Under the pieces are notes generated by a model. That model worked only from the letters and a program-made list of their open reading frames with translations, had not been told where the DNA came from and made no database searches. From NCBI RefSeq assembly GCF_905475395.1, contig NC_058341.1, forward strand, positions 34,239,501-34,303,500: a stretch of DNA of 64,000 nucleotides. Reading direction: 5' to 3'. A program made the translations under genes and the position numbers. Shown here piece by piece: positions 38,901 to 48,504 of the stretch. Position 1 is the stretch's first letter; every line of letters starts with the position of its first letter. This DNA is from Chrysoperla carnea (Eukaryota > Arthropoda > Insecta > Neuroptera > Chrysopidae).

Positions 38901-39479
38901 ATTCGCGAAACTCGGATTTAGGAATGATATTTGACACCTAACAAACACATTCCACCAGGTTTCAGCAAAAAGTGAGTGGTTTAGTTCATTTTCCTTCATT
39001 AGCCGATTTTTGTTACACATCTTTTACTGTAATAATTGTAAATACTTCATATTCTTTTTTAAGTTGATAGCGTAAGACAGTTTTTTTATTCGAAAGATTT
39101 TTCGAGAGCTGTAAACTTATAAAATACTCACGCAAAATTGTAAAATCTGTTACTGTGAACAGTTTTGTAGTTAAGGAAAACTGCTTTTAATTTATAAATA
39201 AAAAGGCTTATAGTAATTAATCTTCCATATTTATAAAATAATAATGTAAAATTTAAATTGACTTTCGAAATTTAGTTATAGAAAAGAATTTTAGGTATCT
39301 AGAAATTTTCCTAGATTTAAGTTTTTAACAGTTCTATAAAATTTTGTAAATTTAATTTTTTTTTTTTTTAAGGAATTAAAATTTTTCTTTTTAGGTTTTA
39401 AGTTTGTGATGTAGGTTTTTATGTAGTATTATTATTTTAAATGAAATTCAATAAAAATCATTGTAATATTAAACATTTT

Positions 39480-40260
39480 ACTTATTTACTTACCTTTCGA
39501 CTCCTAGAACCTGCGGGTGGCTCGGAAATCGATGAATATTTATGGGTATCTATTTATTATTATCTTAACAAAAATATTATCGAATAACGAATTAAAAAAT
39601 TATTTTTACCGACACTCGTTATAACGGGGTATCGAACAACGAGTGTTCATGTTTATTATTAACTTTGGAATCAAAAAAACTTCGTGAAAGAACTAGAATT
39701 TTGTATAGGGGAAAAATTAAACAGTATAAAAATTTTTATGGTAGTATTTATCAATGACAATGTTTGCGAACGTGAACCCAAAGAAAAATGTTTAGAAAAT
39801 AGAAAGCAGATCAATATTTTGTTGATTAACAAACATTTCAGCCTGTCCGTTTTATGGAATACACCTCTATTCGCCATACAAATATCATTTACTTTTAAGG
39901 CTAAATCGGTAACTGTAACCTCTTTCTCATAATAAAAAAATGGCGCTGCTATTGCCCCCTGCCATGGATATTCGTGCCTTTAATTAATCCGTAGATCACA
40001 AGATGCACGCCACTATAGGATTATCGCAAGGGCTAAAAAACTCGCAGACCTGTGCTAACTCGAGCCCATTAAAGACATGTTCAACCCCTGGATTACAGGG
40101 TCAGACCACGCGGAGAAATGCAGGTACGATAATTTTTAAATTTTGCGTTTGTAAAAATTTAAAATTTACAAACCAGTTTTGAATAGATTTACGTCCGTCT
40201 TTTTATACTCACGGATATCCGTCGCGGGTGGCAATAGACACTTCGATAATAATTCCGTAA
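39480..40260. other. GC-richer block of unknown origin with a 9-bp hairpin
   Basis: Patches such as CGACTCCTAGAACCTGCGGG, TTCAACCCCTGGATTACAGG and GATATCCGTCGCGGGTGGCA stand out from the AT-rich background. A perfect 9-bp stem (ACACTCGTT at 39612-39620, AACGAGTGT at 39638-39646) lies inside. The 82-residue frame at 39684-39932 is not recognisable. The block may be a degraded mobile element or a short non-coding transcript. Confidence 0.3.
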
Positions 40261-40831
40261 ATTTTAAAACTTCATTACAATCCATTTGGAAAATAAGAAA
40301 TTAACCAAAAAATTAAACTGCACCTTTTATTTATTCATAAAAAAGTAATAAAATTACATATATTAATTACAAAACCACCAACAATTACTGCGTTCCGATA
40401 TTTATCAACAAAGCTCACAACGCTGGAAACACACATGCATTTAATTTTCTATTTTATCCGGTACACACTCTGGAAAAATCACTAAATGAAATCGAAGGAT
40501 TATGAAATTATGCAACAATAAGAAATTATACACACTATCAATTAAATTATATGTGTAATGAAAGATTTTCGCTCTACTTTTTAGAGCAGCAGATGTTTGC
40601 CGTTAGATTATAATCGTCGATTGATTCCAGCGAATGCAAACACAATGAAAACAAGAGTAACACTTGTACTCCTTCGAATACAGTTGAAGAACTGAACAAC
40701 TTAGCTCATTCTAGTAAAAGATCTGAGTCTAATAGATGGTATAAAATGGATGATAAATTCACTTCAATCGCTGTGAGTGTATATCAGAATGCGTCTACAA
40801 AAATATATATAAACTCTAAACTATTTACGCA

Positions 40832-40837
40832 TTTATT
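40832..40837 (-). other. Candidate poly(A) signal for the first PHYH gene
   Basis: AATAAA on the minus strand, about 38 bases past the stop codon of the PHYH gene ending at 40875. The position is plausible for a short 3' UTR; the signal is common by chance in AT-rich DNA. Confidence 0.4.
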
Positions 40838-40874
40838 ACAAAACAATTTCATAACATTTAAGTCCCATAGATGA

Positions 40875-43800
40875 TTACATTAGATTAGCTTCAAAATTTA
40901 GAGGTAGGCCTCGAGCTACTCGTGCACGCATTCTCCAAATAGTCTGAAATTAAAATTAATAAATGTTGTTGTTAGCATAGCTCTTTTTAAATAGAAAATT
41001 TGTCTTTCTCTTTGATGAAGAAAATATATAGAATAAAATTAAATAAAGTAATATGGCTTTAATTTAGACCCGTGCGTAGGGGGATGGTTGGATGTAACCT
41101 TCTCCCCTCATTGAGAATCTCTTCACATAAATTTGAACTAACAATATAATGCCAATGCAGCTATTTATGAAACACATTGCCACTGACTAGTTACCTGTTT
41201 CGACATTTTTTGACTTTTGATTAGACTCAACGCGCGAATGTACAGATTGATTTAGTTGAAGATTATTTCCGGATCACAATCTACATACCCTACATCGATT
41301 TGTTTCTGACACATTTACAGGATCGATTTTTGAATCATCGCAGTAGGTTATCAAATTTTATAGTCTACATTACAGAGGGGGTATGATTTCGTGACTAACA
41401 CACTCACGAAACTTCGTGAGAGGCTTCAGAGCAACCTACAACATTTTTATTTACGAAAACTTTGGAAATTGGGGTGTAATTAAGTTTTATCGAAATCAAA
41501 GACCGAAGAAAGAAACCAAAAATACTGTTCTTTCAGAATTTGGTAAATTTCATGTTTATTTGACGATTGGTTGAATATTTTCTAGAGACACGAAAAAATT
41601 TGATCCTATATTTCTTTTTTCTTTCTTTTTTTTGACTCTTTTTAGATTTTCTAGATTTACATAATAATTTTCACTTACATTAAAATCAATATTTAATCCA
41701 AATTTGCTTTCAGCAATACCTTCTACTTCTTTTGCAATATTTTCTTGAGTGGTTCCATGAACATCGATAAAATAGCAATCACTAGCTGCATAATGACAGG
41801 AAATTGCTTTCCGAAAATTCTGTTAAAAATAAATAATGGCTATAGATATCTCATAGGTTGAAGGCACACCAGAATAAAAACATACGAACGTTAAAATCAA
41901 TATTCGACATTCGTTAATTTTTTCGATAAAATACTTACTGTCGTTACATTCACACCAGAACCATGTATAAGTTGTGGATGGAAAAATACTGTATCACCTT
42001 TATCCATGAGAAGATTAACCTTTGGACGATGATCGTAGCCTCTAATACCATGATAGCCTTTGTTTACAGCTGCATCGGGATATTCATGCCTTTGTAATGG
42101 CTCTCTATGTGAACCAGGAAGTACAAATAAACAACCATTATCCACTGTAACCGGTTCCATGGCTGTCCATGATGCTACAATTCGATCAGCTGGTCGGAAT
42201 GGAAAATAATGCAAATCCTTATAAACAAATAATCAACATCCAAATAAATTTGTATGTTTAATAATAGTGGCATAATCAAATCACTATAAGCATGCTGATC
42301 AAGTCAATTCTATTCCGGAATTCAAGGAACGCATAGTAACTAGTATGTAGAAAAAGAGTAGTATGTACAAAATATTTATTATTATTTTAGTCAGTAATTG
42401 TGAACGAATGGGTTGACAGAAAAAAGGCCACAACAAAATTAAATTTTAGACAATTATCAATAAGCTGTATTACACCGACTGATCTTATTTACCTGATGTA
42501 AAGGATGTTGAGATGTTTCTTTTCCAGAATCTGGTGGCTTATTGATGAGCATTGTATGGACAGCAGCAATATTTGGTCCAGTAAAGCATTCAACAATATC
42601 TAATATTTTTGGATATAATATATATTGTTCAAATACAGGATCAAACGCAATATCTTGTACCTGCATACAAATTTTTTTGAATTTTTTAATTTAAACTTTA
42701 ATATTTTGATTAATATTATATTCCTACCTTGTTGTATAAATATTCGCCTTTGGCACCTGTGTTTCGTAATGATACATCCTTCATTAGTGTCATGGGCCCT
42801 TTTGGATATCTTCCTTCACATAAATCAACAAAATGTTGTCTGAAAAACACAAAAATTACAAAAAATATGTATACTGCTTGGAGCATCGATTGAGGTAGAT
42901 TTATCGAAGTATTAAATGTCTGATTCTCTGTTAGCTATCAGAGGTTCGATATAAATCAGATAATAATATAAATCTTTCTTGTTCGAATTATTTTTCTAAT
43001 TAGTTTTTCAAAGCATTATTATCATAAAATAAAGCTAACAGTCAAGTTTTGTCAACCAAAAACTCTTTAAGAGGTTCGAAATTATTTTTTAGAAATTTAG
43101 AGGCAAAAATAGGGGCATTCGACTTCGAAGTCATTTTAAGAGAATCGTTCGTATGATTTTGCTCGAAGGCTTTTGATGATTAGATAAAACGATATTACAA
43201 GTCATTAAAATATTTTATCTCATGAAATAAAATTTTTGTATTTTTATCTTTTATAAGCACGACATATAACAAAATGAAAAAATCGTCAAATTAGCCTTCA
43301 ACTCTAACCAAAATATAAATGATTCCGCATTATCAAAGGCACAAACAAAGTGTAGTTAAGATTTTAAGTAATTTTAACAAATGTTTAGTAGGAAATTATT
43401 TGAAAGCAACAAGGGAAATATATTACCTTATTCTATTAAACCGAAAAAGGGTAAACTTTCGCAATCAAAATTTATCCAATGATAACATTATTTATTTATT
43501 CCGAAACTAGTTCGTGTTCCTTATACTGTGCCATTTATTGACGAATATAATGTTAAATCTTACATTATGGTCGTCATCATAATGGCGATTTAATGATAAT
43601 AAATTATTTATATTATTAATATTTAATCATTATTATTGATATTTAATAAATAATTTTATTATTTATAATGGGCAAATTTCTCGCAATCTATATTCAAAAC
43701 TATTAAAAATCTATTCACAAAAAAATATTTTTGAGTCGTAGTAGGTAGAACAAATTATAATTTAATTATAAAAGCAACACCTTAAGTTGCTCCAAAAAAA

Positions 43801-44105
43801 AAGCGAGCTGCTTAATATTGTACAAAAGCTTACCGACATCTCTCAAGCAAATCATCGTCAACCAATTTTCGAAATACCAGAAAACCATTTTCCTCATAGA
43901 AATCTCTTTGTTCTCTACTTAAAATTGGATTATCTAGTGTGTATTTGTAATAAGATTGAGAAGTCCTGTAAAAATTTTATAATAATTCATTTTCCTGAGA
44001 TAAAAATAATGTAAATAATAATACGTACTTTTGAGTTTGTACATTGAAAACCTGTCTCTTTCCTAAATGATTTAGAAGTACATTTAATCGAAAATTTGCA
44101 TTCAT
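40875..44105 (-). CDS. Phytanoyl-CoA 2-hydroxylase (PHYH), paralog 1, seven exons, complete
   Basis: Predicted peroxisomal Fe(II)/2-oxoglutarate dioxygenase that 2-hydroxylates phytanoyl-CoA and similar 3-methyl-branched acyl-CoAs, the first step of alpha-oxidation. Exons, 5' to 3' on the minus strand: 44029-44105, 43834-43965, 42728-42839, 42493-42660, 41939-42217, 41679-41819 and 40875-40943. All junctions have GT/AG and keep the frame, giving 325 residues (human PHYH has 338). Residues 6-14 (RLNVLLNHL) match the PTS2 peroxisomal signal. The iron ligands fit His162, Asp164 (HPLHQDLHYFPF) and His248 (LIHGSG). Arg259 (NFRKAIS), 11 residues later, fits the 2-oxoglutarate-binding arginine. The C-terminus ends [12 protein letters not shown] and differs from paralog 2. 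The start is the first Met, directly before the PTS2. Confidence 0.95.
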
Positions 44106-46108
44106 TTTTGTCTATTTAAATAGTATAATTGTACGAAGGTTTGGCTAATAATAATAAATTTTTGTAAACAAGTTTGATAGCTCGAAAAGCAAGTTGTTAT
44201 TGTCACGTATTATCAAATATCAATTAATATGTTTAATACATACTTAATCTGCATAAACAAAAGCTTGATAATTTTAATAAAAAAAACAGAATATTGATCT
44301 TTGATCCTAATTATCTAAAATTCTAGAATGATTTTACATCTTTTCCATCAAGATAATAAAGTTTTGCATTTTTTTGCCCATAATCATGTGATCATTTTAA
44401 TATAATCATAACACAAATATGTAGTAAAATATTTTAGAATTAGAAAAATGAATAATTAATTATAAAGTACAAAAGTATTATTAACTTATAGAAAAAAATT
44501 AACTTAACAAAAAGATAAAAATAAACATATGGGGATGGGGCATAGGTACAAAGTTATAAACATCATTTTGACAGTTACGTCATTTTGACGTAGACGATAA
44601 CCAAATACAAAAAAAATAAAGGTGTGTTCATATGCGTAAACTGATTCACAAATCACATTGTGGATATGTTGTGGATGGAAAAACCTGCCTTGTTTTATTT
44701 TCTGTCGTTTTTGTTGTTGTTTTACATATTTTACAGTATATTGTATATACTGAAAAACAGCTTTCTTGCATTATGTTTATATTTGCTGAAATTCAGGTGT
44801 GACAAATCAATAAATTTCAACAAATATTAAAAATAATTTTATAAAATTTATAAAAGATAATAATTTTAAATTTTATGATAAAATAATAAAAAAAATGCCA
44901 ATAATTTTAAATAATTTATGCTTGAACCTTTTTGAATATTTCCAATCCATTCAAAAAAGTATCCTTATCCAATGAACTTTTAGCATAGATATAATATCAT
45001 AGAGGTCACGTCCGAGCAAAACGTTTGATCGTAGTACAGAAAGACTCTCTATGCCTTCAAGAATTCACTCACTGCGTTCCCTATGCTGCTCTATGGTATT
45101 ATATTTATGGATAATAGGTCTTTTAACAACCTGTTAAGCACCTGTGCCATTGACAGTAATAAGTTGGACAAAGATGCCAGGTTTTCTGTATTCATTTTAT
45201 CACATTAGTTTTTTGACACACGACCCCAAAAAAAAAGTAATCACTTTTTTTAATGAAAAGGTTTATTGACATATTTGCAAAAGCGTTTGAAAAACTAAAA
45301 ATCTAATACTAACAATAATCTTTTAAATCGTAAGAGATAGAAGGACTAGATTTTATGCGCAAGCATAATTGTTTGATGGGCTTGTCGTTCGCGTAATCTG
45401 TTATTTTAGAACCCGTTAATATATTTTTCTTGTAGTTAGTAAGAGATAGGTATTTTATAATGTGCATTTTCTGCTGTACAGGCTTATGGTTATTGTGATG
45501 GTATCGTATATAATAGACCGATATCTAAAACGAAGGGTCATGACTCTTGGTTTCGATTTAGACGCCGATTATCATTTTTTAATCGAATTATTTCTATTTA
45601 CGTTCATTTTGAGAATAACTTATTATTTTTTTGCATAAAAGTATTGTCATTGTTATCAACACAAAACTGAAAATGATTCATTATACATAATAAGTCAATT
45701 TGCTAATGCCCCCTTTAATATGCGTTTAATTTTGATTAACAGCTTTGTTTCGTAAAAAGGAATGTACATTTTATCGGATTTAGCTTTGAATTTCAAAAAT
45801 TAATTTGAGAAACGTTTAGGTTGAACACGACCAATTTTTCATTCTAGATTTTGGTCTATAAAAACATTTTTATAAAAATTTTTATTCAAAACAAACCATT
45901 GGTGAATTTTTTTCTGAACATAAAATGTTGGCTACACTGCTCAGATCAATGAACATTGAACAAACCGCACAGAAAGTGAAACGTCTAAAGATTTTCAACA
46001 TAGTGCATATTTATTTTTGTAAATATTTACATTTACTGATTAAAATGGCCCTGCTGAATAAAAATAAATAATTTATTCAATTAGCCGAACAACAAAAAAC
46101 TTTATGAA
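44106..46108. other. Intergenic region between divergent PHYH-1 and zinc-finger genes
   Basis: Shared upstream region of two divergent genes. No clear TATA box or initiator was identified among the many AT-rich stretches. An imperfect palindrome lies near 44985-45110 (ATAATATCATAGAG against CTCTATGGTATTAT). No other gene seen. Confidence 0.5.
44985..45110. repeat. Small palindromic element
   Basis: ATAATATCATAGAG near the left end is mirrored by CTCTATGGTATTAT near the right end, with a GC-richer centre. It resembles a short foldback repeat. Confidence 0.4.
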
Positions 46109-47821
46109 ATGGCTAAAAATTCATTTCATGATGAAATCAATCGTGTGAGTGAAAATGAAGAGGACGTTAAACTTGATAAAGAAATAAAACAAGAAATAGA
46201 AGAATATGATCCATGGGATCCATTAGCGATTAGAATTAAAGAAGAACCAACTGATGAAAATGAACCTAATGATCTATGGGATCCACTGCAACGAAAGATT
46301 AAAGAAGAAATACTTGATGAAAGTGAACCGGTTAAAAGTGATTTTATAGAGAATAAAGAAATCAAGGAAGAAATTAAAGAAGAGAGTGATGATGAACGTG
46401 GAGAACTATTCGTAAATGATGATTTGTTCGTCGACAAGCAGGAAGATAATGAATCAGAATCCAAAATTAAGGATGAAGAACAGTCACAAATTCAACCTGG
46501 AGACGTATTGGAAGTTAAAATTGGTGATAATAATTTATCATGTGAAACTTGTCACAAAAAATTTAATTCAGAAAGTGATTTAACTGAACATAAACTAACT
46601 CACAATGAAGAAAAGTCATTTTTATGTGATATTTGTGGTAAAAGTTTTAAAGGTTATACCAACTTGAAAGGCCATAAACGAAATCATTACAGGGAAAAAT
46701 CTTATTCATGTGATGTTTGTGAAACGAAATTTTATTCACAAAGTAGTTTAACTAAACATAAACTAATTCACAGTGGAGAAAAGCCATTTGCATGTGATGA
46801 ATGCGGTAAAAGTTTTAATGTTATTACCAATTTGCATAGGCATAAACGAGTTCATACTGGCGAGAGACCATTTCCATGTGACATTTGTGAAAAAAGATTT
46901 AGCTCACAAGGTGCTTTAAATCAACATAAAATAATTCATACTGGAGAAAAACCATTTTCCTGTGATTATTGTGGTAAATCTTTTAATGCTAGTAGTTATT
47001 TAAAGGAACACATACGAATTCACACGGGTGAGAAACCTTTTTCATGTAAAGAATGTGATAAAAGATTTAATTCACAAAGTCGTTTAGCTCAACATAGACG
47101 TAGTCACAGTACAGAAAAACCATTATTTTGTGATGTTTGTGGTAAAAATTTTAAGACTAGTAGCCATTTGATTGAACATAAGCGAACTCATACTGGAGAA
47201 AAACCTTTTGTTTGTGAAGAATGTGGTAAAGGTTTTACTCGACAAAGTGTTTTAAATCAACATAAACGGATACATACCGGAGAAAAACCATTTACGTGTG
47301 ATTTGTGTGGTAAAAAATTTGGTGCAAATAACGCTTTGACTAAACATAGACGAATTCACACGGGAGACTTGCCATTTACCTGTGACGTATGTGGCAAAAA
47401 GTTTAATTCACAAAGTAATTTAAATCAGCATAAACCAATTCACAGTGGACCTTTAGACAGACCTTTTACATGTAATTATTGTGGGAAATCTTTTAATGTT
47501 AGCAGCCATTTGGCAGCACATGTACGAACTCACACAGGAGAAAGACCTTTTACATGTGACGTTTGCAGTAAAAGCTTCAATACGAATAGCACATTAACTA
47601 AACATAAGCGAATTCATACCGGAGAAAGACCATATGTATGTGATATTTGTGGTAAAGGATTTTATTCATCCGGTGATCGTAATAAACATAGAAAAATCCA
47701 TACTGGGGAAAGTAAACGCGAGCGATTGCAAAAAAAGTCTAGAGGAGAACCATCGGGGCAATGGCCCAATCCAAAAGTTGCATTAAATCCGAAAGTATGG
47801 CAGCCAAGTGGTTTAATGTAA
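46109..47821 (+). CDS. Polydactyl C2H2 zinc-finger protein, 14 fingers, acidic lysine-rich N-terminus
   Basis: A single uninterrupted frame encodes 570 residues. The ATG (GAAATGGCT) has an in-frame TAG 27 bases upstream, so no longer start exists in this exon; an upstream non-coding exon is possible. Residues 1 to about 140 are acidic and Glu/Lys-rich, with repeats of the type DPWDPL/LWDPL followed by IKEEP, IKEEI and IKQEI, which match the psi-K-x-E SUMO acceptor consensus. From about residue 143 there are 14 C2H2 fingers, mostly joined by TGEKP-type linkers, with one longer linker (SGPLDRP) between fingers 11 and 12. The basic tail contains KRERLQKKSRGEP. It is a likely sequence-specific nuclear DNA-binding protein; the target is unknown. 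It lies on the opposite strand between two PHYH paralogs. Confidence 0.93.
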   Translation: MAKNSFHDEINRVSENEEDVKLDKEIKQEIEEYDPWDPLAIRIKEEPTDENEPNDLWDPLQRKIKEEILDESEPVKSDFIENKEIKEEIKEESDDERGELFVNDDLFVDKQEDNESESKIKDEEQSQIQPGDVLEVKIGDNNLSCETCHKKFNSESDLTEHKLTHNEEKSFLCDICGKSFKGYTNLKGHKRNHYREKSYSCDVCETKFYSQSSLTKHKLIHSGEKPFACDECGKSFNVITNLHRHKRVHTGERPFPCDICEKRFSSQGALNQHKIIHTGEKPFSCDYCGKSFNASSYLKEHIRIHTGEKPFSCKECDKRFNSQSRLAQHRRSHSTEKPLFCDVCGKNFKTSSHLIEHKRTHTGEKPFVCEECGKGFTRQSVLNQHKRIHTGEKPFTCDLCGKKFGANNALTKHRRIHTGDLPFTCDVCGKKFNSQSNLNQHKPIHSGPLDRPFTCNYCGKSFNVSSHLAAHVRTHTGERPFTCDVCSKSFNTNSTLTKHKRIHTGERPYVCDICGKGFYSSGDRNKHRKIHTGESKRERLQKKSRGEPSGQWPNPKVALNPKVWQPSGLM

Positions 47822-48504
47822 TGGGTAGTTAAATTGACTAAAGGTGCAGGATAAACTCTATGCAATAAATAAATTTAAAATTGAAATGTGAGGCATTCCA
47901 ATCCAGCAAAATCACTAAAGGTGTAGGATACACTGAGCAACGTATTATTTCAAAAAGGCTTGAATTTTACTCTCCTAATGTCATAGTTACGGAATAAATC
48001 ATATAGCATGGTCTAAATCATGAATCTTCGGACATGATGAGGTTCACAGCTGTATTGTTAATAAAACACACGTAAAAGATTAATTACTGAAAGATATTTT
48101 TCTTGTATTAGTAATTGTTTTATGTTTGTAACAAAACTTTTACTTAAAAAAGTTAAACTTAATGTAAAATAGAAACATATCTAAATAAAAGAAAAGAATG
48201 TCATTAGTGTCTGGAAACGTAAATTAAATATTAAAAGTTTGTGTCGCACTCGTTTTTAAAATAATAAAGTTCAAATAATTGTAAACTCATAATTTACTTC
48301 GAAATTTTTTTAATATTTTAAATCAATGTTTTAATTATTAGTTTAAACTGCCCTTTACCTCCGCCATTAATTTACATTCTTCCATTGATATTATTTATCT
48401 GACCAGTATCGATTAAAAATGACGTCACCATTTTCAATGGCCAGTTAACTAATAAAGAACGCAAGATAAATATTTGGTTTGAAATCATCAAAGTTTGTAA
48501 TTTT
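47822..48504. other. Convergent intergenic region (zinc-finger gene and PHYH-2 3' ends)
   Basis: Holds the presumed 3' UTRs of two convergent genes. A direct repeat of about 28 bp lies here: ACTAAAGGTGCAGGATAAAC near 47838 and ACTAAAGGTGTAGGATACAC near 47914. Nothing else recognised. Confidence 0.5.
47864..47869 (+). other. Candidate poly(A) signal for the zinc-finger gene
   Basis: AATAAA overlapping a second AATAAA four bases on, about 43 bases after the stop codon. Confidence 0.5.

Larger units (their letters stand above)
34888..40874. other. Intergenic or 3' UTR stretch, mostly AT-rich
   Basis: No supported gene. The first part presumably contains the odd-family 3' UTR, but no polyadenylation site can be assigned with confidence. 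36200-37000 is extremely AT-rich. A decayed coding-like patch lies at 35652-35949 and a GC-richer block at 39480-40260, both listed separately. Confidence 0.6.

Noticed and set aside
42625..42843. 72-codon + strand frame
   Set aside because: It lies antisense to PHYH-1 exon 3, the intron after it and the 5' edge of exon 4.
46126..46464. 112-residue Ser-rich minus-strand frame
   Set aside because: It is the antisense of the Glu/Lys-rich N-terminus of the zinc-finger gene.
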